Assembly: GCA_050011895.1 (NCBI GenBank)
Contig: JBEKIF010000193.1
Coordinates: forward strand, 1 to 12,840
DNA length: 12,840 nucleotides
From: DATBGO01 sp050011895
GTDB lineage: Bacteria > Actinomycetota > Actinomycetes > Streptosporangiales > Streptosporangiaceae
Direction of reading: 5' to 3'
In this document: piece after piece, positions 6,064 through 12,840 of the stretch
How positions within the stretch are numbered: the stretch's first letter is position 1
Layout of the letters: every line of letters begins with the position of its first letter
Notes under the pieces: generated by a model
What the model saw: the letters and a program-made list of their open reading frames with translations, nothing else
Databases searched by the model: none
Told to the model about the DNA's origin: nothing
Translations under genes and position numbers: made by a program

Positions 6064-6956
6064 GCCGCCGCACCCAGTGAGCCGCGATAGGCCCGCGCGA
6101 GTTCGCGCGCGGCGAGCACCGAGAACAGCCGCCGACGGTAAGCCTGCGAGCCGTGCGCGTCGCCGGCGGTATCGACAACGTCGGTCGCTAGCGTGGTCGT
6201 CATGCCGCGCAGGGCGCTCTCGACAGCGTCCGATCCGGCGGCCGCGCGCACCAGCGGCGTGACGTCGCGAGTGACCGGACGGTCCGACACGCCGAACCCG
6301 CTTACCACGGCTTCCTGGATATCTCCGTCCGCAGATGACCGCACCCGTGTCACGACGCCGGCGAGCGCGAAGTCGCCGTGCCGGCGAGCCAGCTCGGCGA
6401 AGCCGTAGCCCTCGCCGTCGCGGGCGACCGGAAAAGAGACAGCCTCGAGGATCTCGTCGGCCGCTACCGCGGTTGTCATCGCCCCCCGGAAGAACTCCGC
6501 GGTCGCGACGTCCCGGCGGCCTGCCGGGCCAGTCAGGTGCAGGGTTGCGCCGAGACAGCACGCGACCGCCGGCAACTCCGCGCTGGGATCGGCGTGCGCG
6601 AGGCTTCCGCACACAGTGCCGCGGCTACGCAACTCGCGATGCCCGACGAATGGCAGCGCCATACCCAGCAGCGGAACGGCCGATGCCTCGGCAGCGTGCT
6701 CGACCTGTCGCTGGCAGGTGGCCGCCCCGATGCGCAGCACCCCACCGTCACGCGAACTCTCACGTTCAATCGTGGCCAGCGACCGCAGTCCGCTGATGTC
6801 AACGAGGGTGGATGGACGGCCGAGCCGAAGCGCCATCACCGGCACCAGCGACTGGCCGCCCGCGAGCACCTTCCCGTCACCGCCGGTGGCGGCCAGCTCG
6901 TCGACGGCGTCGCCGAGCGTGGCCGGGCGGACGTACGCGAAAGGGGCAGGCTTCAT
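6060..6956 (-). CDS. molybdenum hydroxylase FAD-binding subunit (CoxM-like)
   Basis: This is the FAD subunit, which passes electrons from the iron-sulfur subunit to the final acceptor. The ATG at 6956 with AGGA upstream gives 298 residues, the normal length for CoxM/CutM; the frame to 7010 would overlap the preceding gene. FAD-binding motifs are in place: AGGQSLVPVMALRL at 32-45 and GTVCGSLAHADPSAELP at 113-129, the latter a variant of the usual TIGGSLAHADPAAE. The C-terminal CO_deh_flav_C domain follows at about 180-295. There is no Cys-rich insertion of the kind that holds an extra 4Fe-4S cluster in the 4-hydroxybenzoyl-CoA reductase beta subunit. It starts 19 bp after the crotonase gene and overlaps the small subunit gene by 4 bp, so all three hydroxylase subunits are co-expressed. 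Confidence 0.93.
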   Translation of the reverse strand: MKPAPFAYVRPATLGDAVDELAATGGDGKVLAGGQSLVPVMALRLGRPSTLVDISGLRSLATIERESSRDGGVLRIGAATCQRQVEHAAEASAVPLLGMALPFVGHRELRSRGTVCGSLAHADPSAELPAVACCLGATLHLTGPAGRRDVATAEFFRGAMTTAVAADEILEAVSFPVARDGEGYGFAELARRHGDFALAGVVTRVRSSADGDIQEAVVSGFGVSDRPVTRDVTPLVRAAAGSDAVESALRGMTTTLATDVVDTAGDAHGSQAYRRRLFSVLAARELARAYRGSLGAAA

Positions 6957-6975
6957 GGTCAGGTTTCCTGGCTGG

Positions 6976-7755
6976 TCAGCGTCCGATGAACTTCGGCTTG
7001 CGCTTCTCACCGAAGGCTGCGACGCCCTCAGCGAAGTCGTGGGTCGAGCGGAGCATGGCGTAGGCCTTTCGCTCCAGTTCGATGCCGGTATAGAGCGGCC
7101 CGTCGATCCCCTTGTCGAGCACCTCCTTGGCGGTGCGCAGCGCGCTGGGGGAGAAGCCGGCCAGCTTGGTGACCAGCGCCTCGGCCGCTGCGTAGAGCGA
7201 GTCCCGATCAGCGTGCAGCTCGGCGAGCAGGCCCCAATCGAGGGCCTGCTGCGCCTTGATGCGCTTTGCGGTGAGCACGTGGTACTTAGCGCGCGACAGG
7301 CCGATTAGGCGGGACAGACGCTGGGTGCCGCCGCTCCCGGGGATCATGCCGAGGTTCAGCTCGGGCAGGGCAAACTCGCTCCGCTCGGTGCCGAGGCGGA
7401 TGTCGCAGGAAAGCGCGAGTTCGAGGCCGACGCCGAAGCAGTAGCCGTCGATGGCCGCGATGATCGGCTTGGGGCTGCGCGATGCGGCGGTGACATCGTG
7501 GCCGAGGTCGGTGAAGTCGATCGGCTCGACTTCCATGAACCCGGCGATGTCGCCGCCGGAGGTGAAGTGCTTGCCGTCCGAGCGGATCACGACGGCGCGG
7601 ATGTCGTCGTCCTTGTCGATCTCGGCGAAGCGTTCGGCGACCTTGGCGCGCATCCCCCAGGTCACGACTGTGTGGTCGCCGTGCGACAGGGTCAGGTACG
7701 CGACATGGCCATCGTGGCCGCGCTCGAGAAGCACATCGCCGCCGGTCAGGGGCAT
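6976..7755 (-). CDS. enoyl-CoA hydratase/isomerase (crotonase) family protein
   Basis: This is a 259-residue crotonase-fold enzyme acting on an acyl-CoA. The ATG at 7755 has GGAAGG eight bases upstream and overlaps the CoxL-like gene end by 10 bp. Oxyanion-hole segments are GKHFTSGGDI (61-70) and GYCFGVGLELALSCDIRL (104-121). The first catalytic Glu of rat mitochondrial hydratase (E144) is kept as E132 in LPELNLGMIPGSGGTQRL. The second (E164) falls on Y158 in SRAKYHVLT. With one acid missing, a plain syn-hydration of enoyl-CoA is not assured; isomerisation, ring-opening hydrolysis or another thioester reaction is possible. The C-terminal FGEKRKPKFIG is the usual family ending. Its position between two hydroxylase subunit genes ties it to the same CoA-thioester pathway. 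The exact substrate is unknown. Confidence 0.9.
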   Translation of the reverse strand: MPLTGGDVLLERGHDGHVAYLTLSHGDHTVVTWGMRAKVAERFAEIDKDDDIRAVVIRSDGKHFTSGGDIAGFMEVEPIDFTDLGHDVTAASRSPKPIIAAIDGYCFGVGLELALSCDIRLGTERSEFALPELNLGMIPGSGGTQRLSRLIGLSRAKYHVLTAKRIKAQQALDWGLLAELHADRDSLYAAAEALVTKLAGFSPSALRTAKEVLDKGIDGPLYTGIELERKAYAMLRSTHDFAEGVAAFGEKRKPKFIGR

Positions 7756-10184
7756 CTGGTCAGTCCTTCCATCAGGTCATGCAGCACGCTGCCGTGCACG
7801 GGTAGCCGGTCGATCGAGATGCCGAGCGGCGCCAGGGCGTCGCTGACCGCGTTGGCGATCGCGACTGGAAAGCTCATCGAGCTGCCCTCTCCGCAGCCCT
7901 TGGCGCCCAGCGGGGTCAGCGGCGACGGCGAGATGACGTGATCGGTCACCAGCGGGAAGCTGGCCTCGGCGCTGGTCGGGCAGAGGTAGTCGAGAAAGGT
8001 GCCGGCGGTTGGCTGTCCGCCCGGACCATAGGTGAACTGCTCGTAGATCGCACCGCCCAGCGCATGGTTCAGTGCTCCGGATACCTGCCCGTCGACCAGC
8101 GTCTGGTTCAGCACGGTGCCGGCATCGTGGACGCTGGACGCCTGCTCGATCGTGAGCTGCAGCGTGTCCGGGTCGATCCGCACCGCGACGATCTCGGCGA
8201 CGAAGCCGTAGCAGAGGCTGGAGTTGATGCGATCATCCCTTGTCGCGGCCTGGGTTTCCTTCGGCGCGAACTCCGCCTCGGCGTACAGCCGGGCGGGGAC
8301 CGATTCCGGCAGCGCGCCCGGGTTCCAGTGCACCAGCCCGGCCGCGTGCCGGAACTGCACCGACCGCGACGGATGAGCGACCACCCGGACCAGGCCGTCG
8401 GCAAGCTCCAGTTCTGGCGCGGGCACGCCGAGCATCACCGCGGCGGCACCGAGCAACGTCGCCGCGATCCGGTCACAGGCGCGCACGACCGCACTGGTCA
8501 CCAGGGGAGCGAAGCGGGAGGAGTAGCTGCCTGAGGTCACCGTCCACGGCGTGGTCGCAGTGTCCATGTCGACGACGACCTGTACCGCCTCGGTCGGCAG
8601 GCCCAGGCGCTCGGCGGCCACCTGCCGGGCGACCGTCGCGTGCCCCTGGCCCTGCGGCACGCTGCCTAGCAGCACGGTCACGGTGCCCTGCACGTCCACG
8701 CTCACCCGCACCAGTTCCGTCGAGCCCGATTTTTCACGTCCGGGGCTGCGGTCCTCCGGCGGGGTCGCCAGCCCGACGTAGCCGATGTTCGTGCCGGACG
8801 GGTCGACGATCGTCGCGACACCGATGCCGAACAGCTCACCGCGAGAGCGGGCCGACGCCTGGCGCTGGCGCAGCCCGTCCAGGTCCGCGTTGTCGGTGGC
8901 GAGCTGCATCGCCTTGGCGTAGTCACCCGAGTCGTACACGCCACCGGTTGGCGTCTCGTGCGGGAAGGCGTCGGGAGGGACGAAGTTGCGGTACCGCACC
9001 TCGACCGGATCGACGCCCACGGCGGCAGCGACCGAGTCCATCAGCCGTTCGAGGCCGAAGTACAGCTGCTGCCCGCCGAAGCCACGGTTCAGCCCGGTCG
9101 GCATCGTGTTGGTCACCACCGCGCGCGCCCGCACCTCGACGGCCGGGATGCGGTAGGCGCCGGTAACGTTGCCGTAGCAGCGGTACAGCGTGCTCGGCTC
9201 GGGCGGGCGCAGGTAGGCCCCGACGTTGTCGATCAGGTCGGCGCGTAGCGCGGTCACCAGGCCGGCCTCGTCGACCGCCGCCTCGAAGTGCATCGACCGG
9301 TCTGCACCGCACGAGCTGGCGAGGAGGTGCTCGATACGGTCCTCGGACCAGCGCACCGGGGTGCGCGCGTGCTTCGACGCGAGTGCCAGCAGCACGACGT
9401 AGGGATAGATGCCGGCCTTGATGCCGAAGCTGCCGCCGATGTCGGCCGGCACGTGCAGGCGGATCCGCGATGCTGGCACGCCCAGCGCGCCGGCCATGAT
9501 CGGTACCATCGTGAACGGGCCGTGGAAGTTCGCCCAGGCCTCGACCGCGGGGCCGGCGGCATCCTCGCTCCAGCTGGCGATGACCGAGTAGCACTCCATC
9601 GGCACGGACGAATAGCGCGGGAACTCGTAGTCGCCGTGCACCACGTTGGCCGCTGCGGCGAAGGCCTCGTCCACGGCGCCGAAGGTGAAGGTGCGGTCGG
9701 TGGCGACGTTCGAGCCCTGGCCTTCGTGTAGCAGCGGCGCGTCGTCGGCCAGCGCGGACGAGATGTCCACGATCGCGTCGAGCAGCTCGTAGTCGATCTC
9801 TACGAGCTCAGCGGCATCCTCGGCGGCGAAACGATCGGCCGCCACGACGACCGCGACCGGCTCGCCGACGAAACGCGCCTTGTCCGTGCCCGCGGGCAGG
9901 TAGGGCATCTGGGCGCTGACCGAGAGCGGGAACGGGCGAAGCGCCTCGCGTACCTCGGCCGGCCCTATGACGGTGGTGACGCCGGGATGGCGCTGCGCGT
10001 ATGCCAGATTGACCGACCGGATGCGCGCATGGGCGTACGGGCTGCGGACGATCGCGGCTGTCAGCGTGCCGGGCAGCGGGTCCAGGTCGTCGAGAAAGCC
10101 ACCCAGCCCGCAGACAAGCGGGCCATCCTCGACGCGTGACGGGGTCCACCGAGCGCCAGCCGGTGACGGTGCAGCGCCGGTCAT
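7746..10184 (-). CDS. molybdenum hydroxylase molybdopterin-binding subunit (CoxL-like)
   Basis: This is the 812-residue catalytic subunit of a xanthine-oxidase-family hydroxylase that binds Mo-molybdopterin cytosine dinucleotide and hydroxylates a substrate with water as oxygen donor. The ATG at 10184 overlaps the ligase stop (ATGA). An Ald_Xan_dh_C domain covers about 18-145. Cofactor motifs are GGSFGIKAGIYP (250-261), NRGFGG (366-371), QGQGH (511-515) and GAKGCGEGSSM (760-770), with E766 as the expected catalytic Glu. The active-site loop lacks the AYxCSFR signature of form I CO dehydrogenase, so it is not a true CO dehydrogenase. The substrate may be an aromatic, an aldehyde or a CoA thioester; the ligase next to it favours an aryl compound. 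No CoxD/E/F or XdhC-type maturation gene is in the window. Confidence 0.93.
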   Translation of the reverse strand: MTGAAPSPAGARWTPSRVEDGPLVCGLGGFLDDLDPLPGTLTAAIVRSPYAHARIRSVNLAYAQRHPGVTTVIGPAEVREALRPFPLSVSAQMPYLPAGTDKARFVGEPVAVVVAADRFAAEDAAELVEIDYELLDAIVDISSALADDAPLLHEGQGSNVATDRTFTFGAVDEAFAAAANVVHGDYEFPRYSSVPMECYSVIASWSEDAAGPAVEAWANFHGPFTMVPIMAGALGVPASRIRLHVPADIGGSFGIKAGIYPYVVLLALASKHARTPVRWSEDRIEHLLASSCGADRSMHFEAAVDEAGLVTALRADLIDNVGAYLRPPEPSTLYRCYGNVTGAYRIPAVEVRARAVVTNTMPTGLNRGFGGQQLYFGLERLMDSVAAAVGVDPVEVRYRNFVPPDAFPHETPTGGVYDSGDYAKAMQLATDNADLDGLRQRQASARSRGELFGIGVATIVDPSGTNIGYVGLATPPEDRSPGREKSGSTELVRVSVDVQGTVTVLLGSVPQGQGHATVARQVAAERLGLPTEAVQVVVDMDTATTPWTVTSGSYSSRFAPLVTSAVVRACDRIAATLLGAAAVMLGVPAPELELADGLVRVVAHPSRSVQFRHAAGLVHWNPGALPESVPARLYAEAEFAPKETQAATRDDRINSSLCYGFVAEIVAVRIDPDTLQLTIEQASSVHDAGTVLNQTLVDGQVSGALNHALGGAIYEQFTYGPGGQPTAGTFLDYLCPTSAEASFPLVTDHVISPSPLTPLGAKGCGEGSSMSFPVAIANAVSDALAPLGISIDRLPVHGSVLHDLMEGLTRCP

Positions 10185-11734
10185 GACGGCCCTCCGATCT
10201 CAAGATCGGCCAGCGCGGTGTACTCGCCCGCTGGCAGGGTGCGGCGCAAGGTCTTGCCCACTGCGGAGCGCGGGATCTCCGCCACTGCGATCAGCCGCTT
10301 GGGCCGCTGCACCGACGCCAGGCCGCTGTCCTCGACGACGAACCGGGCGACCTCGCGCAGCGCCGCGGCGGGCTTGAGGCCGCTTGGTGGCACGACGAAC
10401 GCGGTGACCGCGCTGCCCCAGCGGGCATCGGGCATGCCCACCACGCAGACGTCGGAGATCGCTGCACTTCGCGCGAGGGCTGACTCGATCTCGTCCGGAT
10501 AGATGTTCTCCCCGCCCGAGTTGATCATGTCGTCGACCCGTCCGGAGACCCACAGATCGCCGTGGTCGTCCCGGATGGCGAGGTCGCCGGTGTAGTACCA
10601 GCCGTCGTGGATAGCCTTCTGGTCGGCGTCGGGACGGTTCCAGTACCCGGCGAACGCCTCCGGGCTGTTCATCGAGGCGATGATCTGACCGGTCTCACCG
10701 GACTTGACGAGGTCAGCGGGGGAGGCGGCTGCGTTGACGGCGATAAGGCGGATGCGGGAGAAGATGCCGGCCCGGCCTACGCAGCCGGGCTTGCGTCCGG
10801 CGTCCGGGCCGACAGCGAAGGTGAAGATCTCGGTACTGCCGTAATGGTTGACGAACACGCCCGGCTGCAGCGCCTCGGACAGGTCGCTGGCCAGTGCGGG
10901 CGTCATCGGCGCGCCAGCGTAGGCGATGCGCTGCACCGAACGGCAGGAGGCGAAGCCGTCGTCTTGCAGCAGCGACCAGAAGATCGCGGGCACTAGGTAG
11001 AGCGCGCTGATGCCCTCGTCGCGGATCAGCTGCACCGAGGCGGCGGCGTTGAATCGCGCCTGCGGCACCCAGGTGCCGCCGCAGATGATGCTGGCCAGCA
11101 GGGTGCGCAGGCCCATGGTATGGAACATCGGCATGACACCAAGCACGCGCTCGCCCTGGCGCAACTGGGTCTGGATGGTGTGGGCGACCGCAGCGGAGTG
11201 CTCGGCCCGGTGGCTGCGCGGCACGCCTTTGGGACGTCCCGTCGTGCCCGACGTGTAGAGCATGACGCTGGTCGCGGTCTCATCGGGCGGGGGTGGCAGG
11301 GGGCTGGTGCTCTCGTCAGGTGACAGCTCTCCGGCGTCGCGGCAGGTGATGGTGAGGTCGGCTCGCTCAGCCACGGGTGCGGTCACCTCGTCCGTGACGA
11401 GCAAGGCCGGCCGCGCATCCGCGACGCAGTAGGCGAGGTCCACCAGGCTCAGCCGGGTTGAGAGTGGCACGGACGTCGCGCCCAGGCGCTGGGCCGCCAG
11501 GTGCAGGCTGGCCAGCGGCTCGCCGCCGGGCAGCAGGTAGGCGACCCGGTCACCGGGCCTGACGCCGGCTGTCAGCAGCGATCGGGCGAGGCCGTCGACG
11601 CGCTCGGCCCATTCGCGGTAGGTCATCGGGTGCCTGCCGCCGACCGCCCGCCGATCCGGGTGGCGCTCCGCGGTCCAGGCAAGCGTCGTAGCAAGATCGA
11701 TATCGGCCTCCCCGGCGTCGCTTGTTTCACCCAT
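10181..11734 (-). CDS. aryl/acyl-CoA ligase (AMP-forming, 4-chlorobenzoate-CoA ligase-like)
   Basis: This enzyme activates a carboxylic acid to its CoA thioester via an acyl-adenylate. I chose the ATG at 11734, seven bases after GGGTG; a GTG directly before it at 11737 is an alternative. The 517 residues show the P-loop YTSGTTGRPKG (160-170), PMFHTMG (202-208), YGSTE (298-302), YTGDL (381-385), the hinge GRVDDMINSGGENIYPDEIE (398-417) and catalytic K494 in RSAVGKTLRR. By memory the stretch from MPMFH to the hinge, and the ending QRPKRLIAV...GKTLRR, most resemble 4-chlorobenzoate-CoA and benzoate-type ligases, so an aromatic acid is the favoured substrate. A fatty or cyclic acid cannot be excluded. 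It is the first gene of a five-gene operon and commits the substrate to CoA-bound processing. Confidence 0.9.
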   Translation of the reverse strand: MGETSDAGEADIDLATTLAWTAERHPDRRAVGGRHPMTYREWAERVDGLARSLLTAGVRPGDRVAYLLPGGEPLASLHLAAQRLGATSVPLSTRLSLVDLAYCVADARPALLVTDEVTAPVAERADLTITCRDAGELSPDESTSPLPPPPDETATSVMLYTSGTTGRPKGVPRSHRAEHSAAVAHTIQTQLRQGERVLGVMPMFHTMGLRTLLASIICGGTWVPQARFNAAASVQLIRDEGISALYLVPAIFWSLLQDDGFASCRSVQRIAYAGAPMTPALASDLSEALQPGVFVNHYGSTEIFTFAVGPDAGRKPGCVGRAGIFSRIRLIAVNAAASPADLVKSGETGQIIASMNSPEAFAGYWNRPDADQKAIHDGWYYTGDLAIRDDHGDLWVSGRVDDMINSGGENIYPDEIESALARSAAISDVCVVGMPDARWGSAVTAFVVPPSGLKPAAALREVARFVVEDSGLASVQRPKRLIAVAEIPRSAVGKTLRRTLPAGEYTALADLEIGGPS

Positions 11735-11737
11735 CAC

Positions 11738-12162
11738 TTTTCACCCGTCACTGCCCTGCCGCAACCATCTAAAACAGGCCATTAGCATGGCAAGATCTCT
11801 CTAACCTTGATCATTGGTGCGCCCAGCAGAGCGGGAGGTGACGCTGCCGCGTAGCAGCGGATCTTGCTGTTCGTCAGCTCGCCGTCGCCTGCCGGTGTGA
11901 ATCCGGTCCGGGTAGCTGCCAGGAGGCCCGGGTAGCAGGCTGGCGGCTCGGTCTGGCAACGGGCCGGGTCGGAGCCCAGCGTCAGTCCGGCGAACGCGGC
12001 GAGCGTGTCAACGGAGCGCCTCCACGATGGTCCGTCCAAGACCTAGCCCAGGCTGAAGCGGCGTCGTAGCGCTTGACAGCGCGCTCGCTGATGCGTACCG
12101 AGATGCCCGCGCTAGCGCCACTTTGCCCGATACCCGCGTCCGCGCCTCGCTCCAACCTGCCG
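11738..12162. other. upstream region without a recognisable gene
   Basis: Short minus-strand open frames exist here (for example 11782-12039 and 11982-12203, of 73-85 codons). None has a clear ribosome binding site or a family I recognise, and reading moves between frames as in decayed sequence. The part nearest the ligase (11755-11815) is AT-rich and probably holds its promoter. No regulator gene of the operon is present in this gap. Confidence 0.45.
11766..11793 (-). promoter_or_regulatory. candidate promoter of the ligase/hydroxylase operon
   Basis: On the minus strand TTGCCA (11793-11788) and TAGATG (11771-11766) are separated by 16 bases, about 30 bp ahead of the ligase start in a locally AT-rich patch. 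The spacer contains a small inverted repeat, GCCAT-TAGC-ATGGC (11778-11791), that could be an operator half-site pair. It is the only gap over 25 bp directly upstream of the operon, so a promoter is expected here; the exact boxes are a guess. Confidence 0.35.
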
Positions 12163-12618
12163 TTAATGATCTTGCTGTCTGCACGATTCACCGCTAGTGC
12201 CATTCTCAGTGCCGTCCCAATCCAAGAACTGATCTTCCCCCCGTAGCACAGACACCACGGGTGTGGGGTCAGGTGCTGGGTCTGGCGGCCGGTAGAGCTG
12301 CTCGAACGTGACCGGGCTGTGCATTCCGATGCTGGAATGGCGTCTGTGAGGATTATACCAGCATTCGATCCACTCGAATATAGCGTTTGCGAGTTCTTCC
12401 CGGCTTTTCCAGGTCCTGGTATCGAGGAGCTCCAGCTGCAAAGTGTGCCAGAATGATTCTATCATCGCATTGTCATAGCAATCGCCGACGGTCCCCATCG
12501 AGCCAAGCAGGCCGGCGTCCCGGATTCTTTTCCCGAACGCCCACGAAGTGTACTGCGTTCCGTGGTCAGAATGCAGGATCGTGGAATTGCCGTCCGGTTC
12601 CCTGCGGGTCAATACTGC
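12163..12618 (-). pseudogene. IS3-family transposase (OrfB), C-terminal fragment
   Basis: This is the C-terminal third of an IS3-type integrase-like transposase. It contains the second catalytic Asp in STILHSDHGTQYTS and the Glu in DNAMIESFWHTLQ with 35 residues between them (DD35E), then WIECWYNPHRRHSSIGMHSP, the standard family ending. The first Asp and all N-terminal sequence, including OrfA, are missing. Homology stops close to a TAA at 12619-12621, just before the tail of an unrelated hydrolase gene. The extension after LYRPPDPAPDP, about 40 residues, has no clear counterpart and may be read-through past the usual stop. The fragment cannot transpose by itself. Confidence 0.9.
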
Positions 12619-12620
12619 TT
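12163..12620 (-). mobile_element. remnant of an IS3-family element
   Basis: Only the 3' part of the element remains, and its left side has been lost at about 12618. The terminal inverted repeat on the surviving side (somewhere in about 12140-12260) could not be fixed because the partner end is absent. Confidence 0.75.
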
Positions 12621-12629
12621 AGTTAAGCG

Positions 12630-12653
12630 CCCGCCAGCTACCACAATGGCGGG
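12630..12653 (-). terminator. hairpin downstream of the hydrolase gene
   Basis: CCCGCCA (12630-12636) and TGGCGGG (12647-12653) form a perfect 7-bp stem with a 10-base loop, 20 bases after the hydrolase stop codon in its transcription direction. No T tract follows, so termination efficiency is uncertain. Confidence 0.45.
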
Positions 12654-12672
12654 TTGCTGCCTTTCTGCCTCG

Positions 12673-12840
12673 TCATGACGCGAGGAAGCTGGTGATCATG
12701 GGCGTGAGCGGGCTCGGCCGGGTCACCAGCTCGACGTGGCCGCCGTGGTAGACGTGCAGCGTCGCGTGGGGGATGCCCGCGGCTAGGATGCGGCCGTTGG
12801 CCACCGGGATGATCGGGTCCTGGTCGCCCGTGAGCACTAG
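12673..12840 (-). CDS. alpha/beta hydrolase, C-terminal part (PHA-depolymerase-like)
   Basis: The last 55 residues of a gene entering from the right edge end at a TGA (12675-12673). LTGDQDPIIPVANGRILA carries the catalytic-acid Asp in the usual 'GDxDPIxP' setting, and VYHGGHVELVTRP carries the catalytic His, both at the spacing of the alpha/beta hydrolase fold. The wording 'PxxNGRILAxxIPxATLHVYxGGH' is what I recall from actinobacterial poly(3-hydroxyalkanoate) depolymerases and related hydrolases. It would release hydroxyacyl units or other esters in the cytoplasm. Nothing ties it to the operon on the other side of the IS3 remnant, so it probably marks the edge of the neighbouring region. 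The nucleophile Ser lies outside the window. Confidence 0.8.
   Translation of the reverse strand, partial: LVLTGDQDPIIPVANGRILAAGIPHATLHVYHGGHVELVTRPSPLTPMITSFLAS

Noticed and set aside
6064..6612. Longer N-terminus for the [2Fe-2S] subunit
   Set aside because: The extension is an arginine-rich shadow of the CoxM-like gene. The ATG at 6063 overlapping the CoxM stop gives a normal ferredoxin-domain start.
6976..7755. 4-chlorobenzoyl-CoA dehalogenase, suggested by the chlorobenzoate-ligase-like neighbour
   Set aside because: At the catalytic positions the protein keeps the hydratase-type Glu in LPELNLG and lacks the Trp/Asp nucleophile pattern of the dehalogenase.
8240..9166. 308-codon plus-strand open frame opposite the CoxL-like gene
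   Set aside because: It is extremely rich in Arg, Pro and Ser, typical of antisense frames in high-GC genes, with no ribosome binding site or family resemblance.
7746..10184. Form I carbon monoxide dehydrogenase
   Set aside because: The AYxCSFR active-site loop is absent (NRGFGG is present), so CO oxidation is not supported.
11782..12203. Two short overlapping minus-strand open frames as genes
   Set aside because: There is no start signal, no recognised motif, and frame switching in likely decayed sequence, so they are left as an unassigned region.

Overview
The window looks like chromosomal or plasmid DNA of a high-GC actinobacterium. Codon third positions are strongly GC, several genes start with GTG, and adjacent genes overlap by GTGA or ATGA. 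The protein families (aerobic molybdenum hydroxylase, aryl-CoA ligase, benzoylformate decarboxylase, PHA-depolymerase-like hydrolase) are common in Mycobacteriales, Pseudonocardiales and Frankiales. The genus cannot be fixed from sequence alone. Apart from the IS6 element at the left edge and a small gene fragment beside it, every recognisable gene lies on the minus strand.

Left edge (1-1181): an AT-richer stretch with a possible cut-off gene start. It is followed by an 807-bp IS6-family element with 14-bp terminal inverted repeats; its transposase is frameshifted by one extra C and no target duplication is visible. Next (1232-2120) come two wrecked genes: the first 40 codons of an enolase-superfamily (mandelate racemase/muconate lactonizing type) gene, and the N-terminal half of an FAD-linked (BBE/PCMH-type) oxidase carrying one in-frame TGA.

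Centre left (2190-4671): an intact 528-aa benzoylformate decarboxylase sits behind an intact 126-aa protein with an NHLP-leader/nitrile-hydratase-alpha-like segment. Upstream is a second, beheaded member of the same kind, fused by a deletion to the N-terminal stub of an SxxK serine hydrolase. Three short tandem duplications cluster here.

Centre right (4819-11734): five tightly packed intact genes, transcribed in the order aryl-CoA ligase, molybdopterin subunit (CoxL-like), crotonase, FAD subunit (CoxM-like), and a [2Fe-2S] subunit (CoxS-like) fused to a CoxG/SRPBCC domain. Gene spacing runs from a 10-nt overlap to a 19-nt gap. The layout suggests that an organic, probably aromatic, acid is activated to a CoA thioester and then processed by a three-subunit molybdenum hydroxylase and a crotonase. 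The substrate cannot be read from the sequence. Benzoylformate decarboxylase, if linked to this pathway, would supply an aromatic aldehyde, which a molybdenum hydroxylase or a dehydrogenase could oxidise to the acid used by the ligase. That link is inference.

Right edge (11738-12840): an upstream region with a candidate promoter, a 5'-truncated IS3-family transposase, and the last 55 codons of an alpha/beta hydrolase resembling PHA depolymerases. Overall, an intact catabolic operon is embedded in a region worn by IS activity and deletions.
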